Shown: positions 43,424 through 52,420 of the stretch, one piece after another
How positions within the stretch are numbered: position 1 is the stretch's first letter
How the letters are laid out: the number at the start of each line of letters is the position of its first letter
Assembly: GCF_000143085.1 (NCBI RefSeq)
Contig: NC_014315.1
Coordinates: forward strand, 1,053,001 to 1,117,000
DNA length: 64,000 nucleotides
Reading direction: 5' to 3'
DNA from: Nitrosococcus watsonii C-113
GTDB taxonomy: Bacteria > Pseudomonadota > Gammaproteobacteria > Nitrosococcales > Nitrosococcaceae
Position numbers and translations under genes: made by a program
The notes under the pieces: model-generated
What the model was told of the DNA's origin: nothing
Seen by the model: only the letters and a program-made list of their open reading frames with translations
The model's database searches: none

Positions 43424-44418
43424 GCGCTTTGCTGTAATTAGGCCATCCCGAGAAAAATTTAAATGAAGAGTAACGGGATGGCCTTTCGGGTTCTACTCAA
43501 TCGCTGTATTGAGATTTAATTATTTAGGAGCGCTTAAAAGTAGTACTTTGACTAAGGTGTCATGTGACAATTCTAAACAGTATTATTTTTTAAATATTTT
43601 CGGTAAAAAATAAACGGCACATCCTTGTGTCGCATGAATGAATTAAAATTGTTATCCATAACAAATTAAGGGAGAGGAGGGTCAATCAAAGAGTGAAGCT
43701 CTGCTATAGAGCCTCTAATTTAAATAGAGTGAGTGATAAGTTTCATTGCTTTGCGATCCTTCTTATAGGTAAGAGCTTTTTCACATGCATAGCGCTGATA
43801 CATTCTTTCTGCCGTGTATCAAAAAATCCCACACAACCTTCACCCGTGACAAAATACCATCCCCGTTGTGCCGCGCAGCGAAAACGCATTTGCTTCCTCA
43901 TGGCAACATGCCTCCTTTAGCGTCTTTCCCCCTATGGGCTTACCTAAAGTTAACCACGATCCATACCAGCTTAAATTTTATAGAAATAACAAAGGGTTGA
44001 GTAAAATCGGTCCTGGCAGGCAGCTTAAAATGCGGCATTTCGCGTAATTTAATAGGGCAAAAGTCTAAAAACTTATCGTTTCACCTTTTTCGAGGCAGCT
44101 CGGTATAAGTTAAATGCCGATGATATAAAGGTAGATTGGGATGGAAACGAAAGTAAGGAGGAAGTTTTTTGTCCTGATTAAGTGTCATCGATCAGGACAG
44201 AGAGTAATGAATGATCGCTCGTTTGTGGACGGATAAGACGCTAGCTAAGCGCTTATTTGTATATTTCTTTGAGCTTGGTAACAAATAAAACTCTGTGTAA
44301 TAGCTGGTAAATATATACCTTATCCTCAATGCACTTTCTAATTAAGAAAAGATTGAGGTTTCTTTAATGCCTAATCTCTTGCTAATTGAAAAAGACGCTG
44401 ATTCCATTGGGACTTAGG
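43424..44418. other. Intergenic region, 995 nt, no gene recognised
   Basis: AT-rich DNA between convergent genes. Apart from the terminator at its left end, only an 8-bp hairpin at 44171-44198 (GTCCTGAT with ATCAGGAC) stands out. The small open frames near 43700-44000 lack ribosome sites and protein-like composition. Confidence 0.55.
43441..43486 (+). terminator. Terminator-like hairpin after the cytochrome gene
   Basis: GGCCATCCCG at 43441-43450 pairs with CGGGATGGCC at 43474-43483 over a 23-nt loop, followed by TTT. It begins 18 nt after the stop codon, so it probably ends the transcript. Confidence 0.6.
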
Positions 44419-45942
44419 TTATCCTTTCCGTTCAGACAAGGTAGGAGCAAGCCAACTTCTGCCGCTATGGGCGATTAAAACCTCGGCGGCCTCCGGCCCC
44501 CAGGTGCCGGCATGGTAGTTGGGGAAGTCTATGGCGGGGTTAGTCTCCCAAACGTTGAGTATGGGCATCAGTAGGCGCCAGGCAGCCTCTACTTGATCCG
44601 CCCGGGTAAAGAGGGTGGCATCTCCTTGCATAATATCCCAAAGCAAGGTCTCGTAGGCGGTGGGCGAAGCGGTCTGGAAAGCGTCCTGGTAGCTAAAACG
44701 CATTTCCACCGGACGTAGGATTAGGTGCGGACCGGGCTGTTTAGCCATAAACCTGAGCACGATCCCTTCCTCGGGTTGCAGTCGAATGACCAATTGCGCC
44801 GGCTGGGCGTTAAGTCCAGCCGAGGCTGGAAAAGCCTGATGGGGTACTTCCTGAAAGCGAATGGAAATCTCTGAGGCGTCTACGGGCAAGCGCTTGCCCG
44901 TACGCAAATAAAAGGGCACCCCTTGCCAGCGCCAATTGTCTATGTGTAATTCCAAGGCGCAATAAGTTTCCGTATTGGAATCAGGGGCGACTTTGCCTTC
45001 TTCCCGGTAAGCAGGTACTTGCGTCCCATTTATCCAGCCTGCTCCATACTGGCCCCGGGCGGCATAGCGTCCGACTTGTTCCTCCTTTATGGGCCGTATG
45101 GCATGCATGAGATCCATCCGGCGGTCCCGTAAATCGTGAGTATTAAAGGCGACCGGAGGCTCCATGGCCACTAAACATAATAATTGCAGGAGGTGATTTT
45201 GAACCATGTCTCGCAGCGCCCCAGCTCGTTCGTAATAGCCAGCCCGGTGCTCCACACCCAAGGTTTCTGCCGCGGTAATGGCGATATGGTCAATATAACG
45301 GCGATTCCAGATAGGTTCGAAAATAGGGTTGGCAAAGCGCAGCGCAAGGATGTTCTGCACAGTTTCCTTGCCCAGAAAATGATCCATGCGATAAATTTGA
45401 GATTCCTCAAAGTGATGGTTCAAAGCTTGGTTAATGTCACAAAAGGATTCCAAGTCATGGCCCAGGGGTTTTTCCACGACAACTCTGGCGCGTTGCCGTT
45501 CCTTGGCGAGACCCGCCTCGCCCAGGCCATTAGCTAGATCAGCGAAGAGAAAAGGCGGCGTGGCCAGGTAAAACACCCGTTCAGCCTTTCCATGCCAGGT
45601 TTTATCCTGCTCTGCCAGCGCTTTCGCTAGTTGGGTATAAGTGCTCGGGTCCGCGATGTCAGCCTGGTGGTAGCGAAGCAATTGGGCAAAGGACTGCCAG
45701 GTCTTTTCATCAGGGATAGGCCGGCGGGAGTGCTGCTGGATGCCTTTTCGGTAGTGTTGGGCCAGAGCGTGCTGATCGTAATCTTGGCGGTCAATACCCA
45801 TTAGTACCCACTGCTGGGGAAGAGCTTTATCCAGGTACAGGTTAAACAGGGCCGGGAGAATGAGGCGCCAGGAAAGATCGCCGCCGGCGCCGAAAAGGAC
45901 AAAAACAGTAGGTAGTTTCTGGGAAGAGTGGGATTCCATCAT
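44419..45942 (-). CDS. zwf: Glucose-6-phosphate 1-dehydrogenase
   Basis: The 507-residue product is the first enzyme of the oxidative pentose-phosphate pathway, making NADPH and 6-phosphogluconolactone. The cofactor loop is VLFGAGGDLSWRLILPALFNL-like, in which SWR replaces the usual A/T-K-R. The active-site motif RMDHFLGKETVQN (usual form R-I-D-H-Y-L-G-K-E) carries the base-acting Asp-His and substrate-binding Lys. GTQVPAYREE and KRLPVDASEI are later family stretches. It starts with a tandem ATGATG directly after the gnd stop codon, so gnd-zwf is one operon. Confidence 0.96.
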   Translation of the reverse strand: MMESHSSQKLPTVFVLFGAGGDLSWRLILPALFNLYLDKALPQQWVLMGIDRQDYDQHALAQHYRKGIQQHSRRPIPDEKTWQSFAQLLRYHQADIADPSTYTQLAKALAEQDKTWHGKAERVFYLATPPFLFADLANGLGEAGLAKERQRARVVVEKPLGHDLESFCDINQALNHHFEESQIYRMDHFLGKETVQNILALRFANPIFEPIWNRRYIDHIAITAAETLGVEHRAGYYERAGALRDMVQNHLLQLLCLVAMEPPVAFNTHDLRDRRMDLMHAIRPIKEEQVGRYAARGQYGAGWINGTQVPAYREEGKVAPDSNTETYCALELHIDNWRWQGVPFYLRTGKRLPVDASEISIRFQEVPHQAFPASAGLNAQPAQLVIRLQPEEGIVLRFMAKQPGPHLILRPVEMRFSYQDAFQTASPTAYETLLWDIMQGDATLFTRADQVEAAWRLLMPILNVWETNPAIDFPNYHAGTWGPEAAEVLIAHSGRSWLAPTLSERKG

Positions 45943-47385
45943 TTAATGTTTGCTCCATTCCACATGAAAGCTGCCTTCCCGATCGGTACGTTGGAAGGTG
46001 TGGCCGCCAAAATAATCCCGCTGAGCCTGGAGCAAATTAGCGGGTAGCCAGGCACCACGGTAACTATCGTAGTAGCTAAGCGCGGTCATAAGTCCGGGGG
46101 CGGGGAGTCCCCAATAGCTTGCCGCGCAGACCACTTCCCGGAGATCCGCATGGTTGTCGGCGATGGCGGTGGCATACGCGGCATCAAGAAGGGGGTTGAT
46201 GAGGCTGGGATCACGCTGGTAAACGGCGCGTAACTGTTCCAACAATTGGGAACGAATAATGCATCCTCCGCGCCAGATGCGCGTTACCGTTTCTAGGGAG
46301 AGATGATAATCATAATGCTGGTTTGCAACTCGCAACAGATGCATGCCCTGGGCATAGGTCAGTTCCATTGCCACCTGGAGGGCGTTACCCAGTTGAGTGA
46401 GGAAAGCTTCCCGGTGAACCGGCATCATCTCGCTGGGTCCGTTTAATAGTTGGCTGGCCTGCTGGCGTTGCGCCTTTATAGCGGAAAGTACTCGCTGGGT
46501 AACCGCAATATCAATCAGGGGCGTTGGTGTTTGGAGAGCGAAGCTTTCTTGGGAGGTCCATTGGCCGGTGCCTTTTTGGTGGGCGGTGTCGAGAATATTA
46601 TCTAGTAGATAACCTTCCCCTAGAGGGTCCCGTTGCAGCAGAATATCGGCGGTAATTTCCAGGAGAAATCCTCCCATGGGACCCTGGGCCCAGCTTTCAT
46701 AAATCGGGTGCATTTCCTCGTGGCTAAGGCCCACCCCTCGATATATCAGGTCGTAGCTTTCAGTGATGAGTTGCATCAGGCCATATTCGATGCCGTTGTG
46801 AACCATCTTCACGTAATGACCGGCCGAACCTCGTCCTAGCCAGCCCACGCAAGGCTCTTCTCCCACTTTAGCAGCGGCGGCTTCCAACATGGGACGCAGT
46901 CTTTCCCAGACGCTGGAGTCGCCTCCAGGCATCATGCTTGGGCCGTGGCGGGCACCGTCCTCGCCACCGGAGACTCCCATTCCTACAAAGTGGATATTTT
47001 GTTGTGCGAGGGTTTGAATACGGCGATCAGTATCCCGAAAGTGGGAATTCCCCCCATCAATTAGGATATCGCCCTGCTCTAGGCAGGGACCGAGATCCTG
47101 GATGACGCCGTCCACTGGATCGCCGGCGGGAACCAGCAGGAGGATAATCCGTGGTTGGCGGAGGCTGGCTATCAAGGACTGGATATCATTGCAGGCATCC
47201 ACCAATGCGCCTTTCGGAAGCTGTTCTTGAGCCATCTGAGTTAGGCGGGTTCCTTTCTCGGGATTCCGATCATAGCCCACCACACTAAAGCCTTGTTCGG
47301 CAAAATTAAGCCCTAGATTGGCGCCCATCACCCCGAGACCAATGATTCCAATATCCGCAGATGCTGGTGATTGTGGGTGGGTCAT
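45943..47385 (-). CDS. gnd: 6-phosphogluconate dehydrogenase, decarboxylating
   Basis: The 480-residue product has the NADP-binding N-terminus IGLGVMGANLGLNFAEQGF and then a GYDRNPEKG loop. The active-site stretch VGMGVSGGEDGARHGPSMMP contains the catalytic Ser-Gly-Gly, and the catalytic Lys-Met-x-His-Asn-Gly-Ile-Glu-Tyr motif is KMVHNGIEYG. It oxidises 6-phosphogluconate to ribulose 5-phosphate with release of CO2 and NADPH. It lies first in the gnd-zwf operon. The C-terminal YFGGHTFQRTDREGSFH is diagnostic for the dimeric long form. Confidence 0.96.
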   Translation of the reverse strand: MTHPQSPASADIGIIGLGVMGANLGLNFAEQGFSVVGYDRNPEKGTRLTQMAQEQLPKGALVDACNDIQSLIASLRQPRIILLLVPAGDPVDGVIQDLGPCLEQGDILIDGGNSHFRDTDRRIQTLAQQNIHFVGMGVSGGEDGARHGPSMMPGGDSSVWERLRPMLEAAAAKVGEEPCVGWLGRGSAGHYVKMVHNGIEYGLMQLITESYDLIYRGVGLSHEEMHPIYESWAQGPMGGFLLEITADILLQRDPLGEGYLLDNILDTAHQKGTGQWTSQESFALQTPTPLIDIAVTQRVLSAIKAQRQQASQLLNGPSEMMPVHREAFLTQLGNALQVAMELTYAQGMHLLRVANQHYDYHLSLETVTRIWRGGCIIRSQLLEQLRAVYQRDPSLINPLLDAAYATAIADNHADLREVVCAASYWGLPAPGLMTALSYYDSYRGAWLPANLLQAQRDYFGGHTFQRTDREGSFHVEWSKH

Positions 47386-47661
47386 CTTTTTCTCCTGTGT
47401 AGGCAGATATTTATTTAAAAATAAGGATCAGGGATAAGCGGGCCTTTCTCTCCGCAAACCTAAGCTGCTTATGGAGCGTCGGGTGCATCATTATATGAAG
47501 AAGCGTAGGACTGGTGGAAGCTAAAGTCAAAGCGCGCCTGCGCCTATCCGGTAAGCGGATAGAGGCGAAGCGGTAAAAAAAGAAGCCGATGCAGCGCAAG
47601 GGGTTATTGGAGGACATACATCTGGCAGGCTGATGCTGCCTTAGCATAGAACAAACCGAAA

Positions 47662-48369
47662 TCAGTCACTATGAAACGCCGACTCCGTTTCAAGGCTGAA
47701 ACGGTAATCTGGCGCTAGGGGCTGATCTGCAAGCACGCGAAAAGCACAGCGGCGATCGCCCTCCTGGAATTTGGCTTCCCGGCGGACGCGCACGCCAAGG
47801 AGCCGGCTTAAAGTAGCCAGGGTAACACTGCAAAGCTGGGGGCGCTGAAGGGCCAGGTTGAGATAGGGACAATTACGTTCCACCAGCAAGTAGCCCTTTT
47901 CATCTTGTTCTACATGGGTATAGGGGTCCTGCTCGAAATAAATTCCCGTTAAGGCTTTAATACGCTCTGACAGAGGCAAGCCACGCAGTTTTGTTTCCCA
48001 CCGTGCTACCTGTTTATCCGTGAGCGCGGCAAGCAAGGTGCGCACGGCTTCCTCGCCAAAGTTGTCAGCCAGCGTATCCATAAATTCCAGGGACAAGGAA
48101 TCGTAGAATTTCGGAAATAAGTGATCGCCGGCCGGAGTCAGTGCAAACACTGCGGCTGGCCGGCCCTGGCTAAGGGATTTAAGCCTTCCGACACGCTGGA
48201 TCCAGCCTTCTTGTTGCAGCGTTGCTAGATGTTGACGAACCGCCTCCCGGGTTAGGTTCAGGCGATCCGCCAGTCCAGCCAGGGTGGTACTGCCTTGGGC
48301 TTTAAGATAACGCAGAATTTCACCCTGGGTTTCCGGTAGACTCTCCAAGAGGGTAGTAGTTGGACTCAT
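47662..48369 (-). CDS. SufR-like Fe-S cluster helix-turn-helix regulator
   Basis: The 235-residue protein has a winged helix at residues 15-65 (TTLAGLADRLNLTREAVRQHL) of the DeoR/SufR kind, then a ligand domain with cysteines at about 167, 180 and 208 (ERNCPYLNLALQRPQLC and RRCAF). In cyanobacterial SufR the cysteines have spacing C-x12-C-x13-C-x14-C; here the first pair keeps x12, the third position is missing and the last is close to its place. I infer an Fe-S or redox-sensing repressor, probably controlling its own operon. Its start overlaps the DUF2231 gene (ATGA). Confidence 0.75.
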   Translation of the reverse strand: MSPTTTLLESLPETQGEILRYLKAQGSTTLAGLADRLNLTREAVRQHLATLQQEGWIQRVGRLKSLSQGRPAAVFALTPAGDHLFPKFYDSLSLEFMDTLADNFGEEAVRTLLAALTDKQVARWETKLRGLPLSERIKALTGIYFEQDPYTHVEQDEKGYLLVERNCPYLNLALQRPQLCSVTLATLSRLLGVRVRREAKFQEGDRRCAFRVLADQPLAPDYRFSLETESAFHSD

Positions 48370-48809
48370 ACCGGATCGCGGTAGACGTTAACGCCGTGAT
48401 AATACACCAGTCGTGCGCCCCGATGACCACCGATAACCAGCAGCACAAATCCAACCAAACTAAGGCCAGCAAGCCAGACAGGCATGGCTTCCGGAGGTAC
48501 GCGCGTGCGTACTAGCAAATCCAGCAAGAAAACTCCCCAGGCCGTGCTCATGTAAAGCATGTGGCGTTGCACTGTCGGCAAGGCAGGATGGGTGCGGTCA
48601 AGTAGTAGGAAATCAACCCAGCCTGGCACCATGGCTACTAAGCCGGTAAGCGCGCCAGCGACCAGCGCCCAGTAGGCCACGATCCAGGCGCTTGGCTGAC
48701 CGGTAATGAGAAAGACGCCGTCAGCCAGCAACGCGGTGGTCCAGGCTGCGATAGGGAAATGCACCAACATGGGATGCACGGGCGCTCCGCCCAGCCGTAA
48801 ACCAGTCAT
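48366..48809 (-). CDS. DUF2231 family membrane protein
   Basis: The 147-residue protein has four hydrophobic spans and the DUF2231 N-terminus PVHPMLVHFPIAAWTTALLAD. The central histidines (HPMLVHFP, MLYMSTAW) may bind haem or metal, which has been suggested for the family but not shown. It overlaps both neighbours by 4 nt (ATGA), so it is translated together with the regulator and the upstream membrane protein. Confidence 0.88.
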   Translation of the reverse strand: MTGLRLGGAPVHPMLVHFPIAAWTTALLADGVFLITGQPSAWIVAYWALVAGALTGLVAMVPGWVDFLLLDRTHPALPTVQRHMLYMSTAWGVFLLDLLVRTRVPPEAMPVWLAGLSLVGFVLLVIGGHRGARLVYYHGVNVYRDPV

Positions 48810-49165
48810 ACGCTAGGCGGTTGCTGTAATAGGGTCCACAGTAAGAGCAGAACACCCGTTACCGCGAGCAGAGCGTGGACTACGATCAACTGCCGGGGGT
48901 GGGGTTCCTGGCGCACCTGAAAGCTTAACAGGTAAAAGCCCCCTAGCGCCGCAACGATCAATAGCCCCAGTGCAACCTTGAGTATCCCCGGTGCTGTACC
49001 CAGAATCACCGCAGCTATCAGCAACACCAGACCAGAAGCGACCAGCACCCCATGTGCTGCCGCTAGCAGCCACGGAATTTCTTGTCCGCGGAAACTGCGG
49101 GTAGCCATCACCACGCCGCCCAGCGCTCCTGCCAGAAACAGACCTAATGCCCAGTAAAGTAACAT
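48806..49165 (-). CDS. Small four-span membrane protein of unknown function
   Basis: The 119-residue product is almost all membrane helix (ALGLFLAGALGGVVMATRS, GVLVASGLVLLIAAVILGTA, KVALGLLIVAALGGFYLLSF, LLAVTGVLLLLWTLL), with histidines at the ends of the helices (AAHGVLVASG, VVHALLAVTG). This spacing recalls small haem-binding b-type proteins, but I cannot assign a family. It is the first gene of a three-gene operon and has an AAGGAGAT ribosome site. Confidence 0.75.
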   Translation of the reverse strand: MLLYWALGLFLAGALGGVVMATRSFRGQEIPWLLAAAHGVLVASGLVLLIAAVILGTAPGILKVALGLLIVAALGGFYLLSFQVRQEPHPRQLIVVHALLAVTGVLLLLWTLLQQPPSV

Positions 49166-49208
49166 ATTTATCTCCTTCTCTCTTATTTATACAAGCAATC
49201 ATTTGTTA

Positions 49209-49236
49209 AATATAGCAGGCGCTTGCCGGGAGTCAA
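49209..49236 (-). promoter_or_regulatory. Sigma-70-type promoter of the regulator operon
   Basis: On the minus strand TTGACT (49236-49231) and TATATT (49214-49209) are separated by 16 nt, a good sigma-70 match, about 44 nt before the start of the first gene. The octamer AACAAATG occurs at 49207-49200 and again at 49257-49250, so the two copies flank the promoter 50 bp apart and could be operator sites for the SufR-like regulator. Confidence 0.6.
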
Positions 49237-49313
49237 GAGGCGCATAGAACATTTGTTTTAGCTATGGGGTAATGAAATTATTACACCGTTTTTAAATAAG
49301 AGTTTGTCTACAC

Positions 49314-49319
49314 TATAAT
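49314..49319 (+). promoter_or_regulatory. Possible -10 box for the transaldolase gene
   Basis: TATAAT at 49314-49319 is a perfect -10 hexamer upstream of the transaldolase ATG. The sequence 17 nt before it (TTTAAA) is a poor -35, so the assignment is tentative. Confidence 0.4.
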
Positions 49320-49379
49320 TATATAAAATTTTTGGAGGTTGAGAAATCTTCAAATCCCCAAGCCGACGAGGTAGCTTTT

Positions 49380-50510
49380 ATGAACCAGACTGGAAATGAA
49401 AATAGCTTAGTCCTGTTGCGCGAGCTAGGTCAGTCAATTTGGCTCGATGGGATTGACCGCCAGCAACTTATGGGGGGTACTTTAGAACATTTGATTGAAG
49501 TGGACGGCCTTGCGGGCCTTAGTATTAACCCGGCTACTTTCGAGAAAGCGATTGCGCAAGATAGCTATTATCAAGCTGCTATAGACAAGGAAGCCGGGGC
49601 AGGCTCTTCGGCCCACGAAGTTTACGAGCGTCTGATAGTGGAGGACGCCCGTTTGGCTGCTGATCGTTTCCAACCGCTTTACCGTCAAACCGAGGGACGG
49701 GAGGGTTTGGTTAGCCTGGAAATTTCCCCTTTGCTGGCCCATGACACCGAGGCTACGGTGAAGGAGGCGAGCCGTTTGTGGCAAGCGGTTGAGCGGCCTA
49801 ATGCCATGATCGCTGTCCCTGGCACCAAAGCTGGACTGCCCGCCATCGAGCAACTTATCAGCGAGGGCATCAACGTCAATGTCACCCTCCTGTTCTCCGT
49901 CGGCCGTTATCTGGAGATGGCTCATGCTTATAGAGCAGGCTTGGAAAAGCGTTTGGCAAGGGGGCAATCGATTAACCGGGTGGCTTCGGTCGCTAGTTTT
50001 TTCCTAGGCCGCATTGATCTTAAGGTGGATCAGCTTCTGGATGAAATTGCCAGGGAAAGTGATTCCCGTCGCGCCGACATAGCCCGCGGGCTGCGGGGTA
50101 AGGCAGCCCTGGCCAGCGCGGGATTTGCCTATGAGCGTTTTGAGGAATTTTATGGGCAGCCCCGCTGGGAACAGCTCGCTGAACGAGAAGGCCGGAAACA
50201 ACGCTTGCTGTGGACTTCAACCTCTACTAAGGATCCCTTTTACAGCGATACTAAATACGTGGACTCCCTTATTGGGCTAGAAACGATCAATGCCATGCCC
50301 ATGGCCACCCTGGAAGCTTACCGGGAACATGGACAGCCTGACATCCGGATATGGACGGCGGTTCACGAAGCCTCCAATATCATGCACCAGTTGGCAGAAC
50401 TGAAAATTGACCTGCGGATTGTGGATGAGAACTTGGAGGAGGAGGGAATAGCTCAGTTCATTGAGCCTTATAACCAGTTGCTGGCAGCCTTGCAACAACG
50501 CTGGAATTAG
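49380..50510 (+). CDS. tal: Transaldolase-family protein lacking the usual Schiff-base lysine
   Basis: The 376-residue product (ATG at 49380 with GAGGTAG; a TTG at 49332 is an alternative) aligns throughout with class-type bacterial transaldolases: LDGIDRQQLMGG, then LSINPATFEKAI, GINVNVTLLFSVGRYLE and SVASFFLGRID. However, the segment that normally reads x-V-K-I-P-A-T-x-x-G reads A-M-I-A-V-P-G-T-K-A-G, so the lysine is alanine at residue 145. The neighbouring Lys at 149 is not the usual one. The role may still be sugar-phosphate interconversion in the pentose cycle with zwf-gnd, but catalysis is doubtful. Confidence 0.85.
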   Translation: MNQTGNENSLVLLRELGQSIWLDGIDRQQLMGGTLEHLIEVDGLAGLSINPATFEKAIAQDSYYQAAIDKEAGAGSSAHEVYERLIVEDARLAADRFQPLYRQTEGREGLVSLEISPLLAHDTEATVKEASRLWQAVERPNAMIAVPGTKAGLPAIEQLISEGINVNVTLLFSVGRYLEMAHAYRAGLEKRLARGQSINRVASVASFFLGRIDLKVDQLLDEIARESDSRRADIARGLRGKAALASAGFAYERFEEFYGQPRWEQLAEREGRKQRLLWTSTSTKDPFYSDTKYVDSLIGLETINAMPMATLEAYREHGQPDIRIWTAVHEASNIMHQLAELKIDLRIVDENLEEEGIAQFIEPYNQLLAALQQRWN

Positions 50511-50581
50511 CCCTCAAGAGTCCCTCTCGGCGCTAACGTATGAAAGTGCTTGCATTTTGGTCCATATTGAAGAGAAAAACT

Positions 50582-51655
50582 ATGAAAGGGTATTGGCTAG
50601 CGATCGTCTTAGCATGCGCAACGGTGAGTGGGTGCGCAACGACCCCTGGAATCGATTTTTACGAAGGCAGCTCGGCTACGATAGATGAGCGTGTGTTTTA
50701 TACCCGTCTCTCGCCCTACGGACACTGGATCGAGCACGTACAGTTTGGCTGGGTCTGGTATCCGTCTGGAGTTTCAGTAAACTGGCGGCCATACACGCAA
50801 GGGCAATGGCTAGAGAGCGATGAATTTGGCTGGATCTGGGTTGCTAGCAACGCTGAACCCTGGGGTTGGGCCACTTACCATTACGGACGCTGGTACGATG
50901 ATCCGGCGTATGGCTGGCTATGGATTCCAGGAACTGAATGGGGGCCGGCATGGGTGGATTGGCGAATCAGCGGCGATTTTATCGGTTGGGCGCCGCTGGG
51001 TCCGAATGTCGAATTTGATATCTACGAGGGTTTAGGCCCAGCCAATTTCAACATTGGTTGGGCCGGCTGGGCGTTCGTTCCCAGACGTGAGTTTCTTTAT
51101 GCGCGCATCAACGAGGTCATCGTGCCACGCTCGCGTAATGTCACGATCCTGAATGAAACCAAGGACGTTACCCGCTATACGGTGCAAGGAGACAGAATTG
51201 TAAATAATAGCATCAGTGTCGCTGCTATAGAAAAGGCCACTGGTAAAAAAATACAACGTTATCAAATAATTGAAGCTAGTAAACCCAACCATACGAAAGT
51301 AGGCGGGAATCAGATCGCTCTTTACCGGCCAAGGGTGAGCCGGGCGCCCGCGGGTTCAAGTCCGCCGAAATCTGCAATTGCCAAGCAGCGGAACGCAGCT
51401 CTAAAACAAGCCCCTCGCCACGGCAGTGGAGAAAAATCACCTGGTGCGAGGGCAGACCTCCAGCAACGGCAGGAGCAAGAGTTTCAAAAGATGGAGCAGC
51501 GTCATCGCGCCGAGCAAGATCAGATGAAAAAGCAGCGGAGTAACGCAAGCAAAAAAATGAATTTACAGCGACAGCAGGCCGAAGAGCGTCGGGCGCTGCA
51601 GCGGAGGCATGAGCAAGAGAGGCGTGTCTTCCAAGCCAGAGGTCATTTCAGATAG
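50582..51655 (+). CDS. DUF6600-like lipoprotein with charged coiled-coil tail
   Basis: An ATG at 50540 is in frame, but the one at 50582 gives a proper lipoprotein signal with lipobox V-S-G-C (WLAIVLACATVSGCATT), so I use it; 357 residues. The mature part has tryptophan-rich repeats (W-x-W-Y-P, NWRPYTQGQWLESDEFGWIW, YGWLWIPG), as in DUF6600 proteins, and then changes into a tail of about 90 residues rich in Q, E, R and K that forms a coiled coil (LQQRQEQEFQKMEQRHRAE). It is anchored in the outer or inner membrane. The function is unknown. Confidence 0.75.
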   Translation: MKGYWLAIVLACATVSGCATTPGIDFYEGSSATIDERVFYTRLSPYGHWIEHVQFGWVWYPSGVSVNWRPYTQGQWLESDEFGWIWVASNAEPWGWATYHYGRWYDDPAYGWLWIPGTEWGPAWVDWRISGDFIGWAPLGPNVEFDIYEGLGPANFNIGWAGWAFVPRREFLYARINEVIVPRSRNVTILNETKDVTRYTVQGDRIVNNSISVAAIEKATGKKIQRYQIIEASKPNHTKVGGNQIALYRPRVSRAPAGSSPPKSAIAKQRNAALKQAPRHGSGEKSPGARADLQQRQEQEFQKMEQRHRAEQDQMKKQRSNASKKMNLQRQQAEERRALQRRHEQERRVFQARGHFR

Positions 51656-51805
51656 ATGTGAAAAAACACAAAGGCGATCGCTTACATTCAACCCCTTGAC
51701 CTCGATTTGAAGAGGGATTAAAACATGTTCCGCCGTCCTCGGGCGAGGCTAACGCATGAAAGCTAGATCCCCTTTAAGGTTTTTTCTCCTCGGGAGTAAA
51801 CGCCA

Positions 51806-52417
51806 ATGGAACATCTCCAATGGCTTATGCCCTATTTAGAGCACTATGGCTATGGGGCGCTTTTTATTGGTAATTTATTGGAAGGCATGCTTATTCCCAT
51901 GCCAGGGCAGCTTCTGCTTATGGGTGCTAGTCTAATGGCCGCCCACGGCGATATGCAGATTTACCTGGTGCTGCTCGCGGCTTGGAGCGGTGCCATTATA
52001 GGTAACCTGCTAGGCTACGGATTAGGGTATTATGCGGGCCGGCAAGGGCTTCTTCGTTATGGGCAGCGCTTAAGCATAGTGAATCCAGCCCGCCTTTCCC
52101 GGATCGAATATTATTTTGATCATTACGGGAGTGGGCTGGTGGTCATCGCCCCGTTCTTTGAGGTGTTGCGGCAGCTTAATGGCTTTTTTGCCGGGACTAT
52201 GAGAATGCCAATTTGGCACTTTATTCTTTGTATTACTCTAGGGACCGCGTTATGGGTGGGGCTATGGGGGGTTGGCGCCTACCTTCTAGGAGAGCACGTC
52301 CAGGAGGTATTTTCCTTTATCAAAAAAGCAGAACCCTATGTAGTTGCTGCAGGGGTATTTGTGCTGCTCGCGGCAACGTTGTATTTGCTGCGACGGCGCG
52401 GTGAATGCAGGGGATAG
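51806..52417 (+). CDS. DedA family membrane protein
   Basis: The 203-residue protein shows the SNARE-associated/DedA pattern: an amphipathic start, GNLLEGMLIPMPGQLLLMGA, then GAIIGNLLGYGLGYYAGRQG and the conserved FFEVLRQLNGFFAGTMRMP segment, where DedA proteins usually have F-x-R-x-x-P-G. Four to five membrane spans. DedA proteins are lipid flippases/scramblases, for example for undecaprenyl phosphate. A downstream permease gene starts 3 nt after its stop. Confidence 0.9.
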   Translation: MEHLQWLMPYLEHYGYGALFIGNLLEGMLIPMPGQLLLMGASLMAAHGDMQIYLVLLAAWSGAIIGNLLGYGLGYYAGRQGLLRYGQRLSIVNPARLSRIEYYFDHYGSGLVVIAPFFEVLRQLNGFFAGTMRMPIWHFILCITLGTALWVGLWGVGAYLLGEHVQEVFSFIKKAEPYVVAAGVFVLLAATLYLLRRRGECRG

Positions 52418-52420
52418 TGC

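Noticed and set aside
43693-43920. A 75-codon frame in the 1-kb gap before zwf
   Set aside because: Weak start, no ribosome site and no recognisable protein pattern.
44171-44198. 8-bp hairpin with a preceding T-run as a terminator
   Set aside because: The T-run lies on the wrong side for both strands, and it is 220 nt from the nearest gene end.
50511-51805. The GCTAACG-ATGAAAG strings at 50532 and 51751 as recombination sites
   Set aside because: They share a short string but lack inverted arms or a second core, so an attC origin is not supported.
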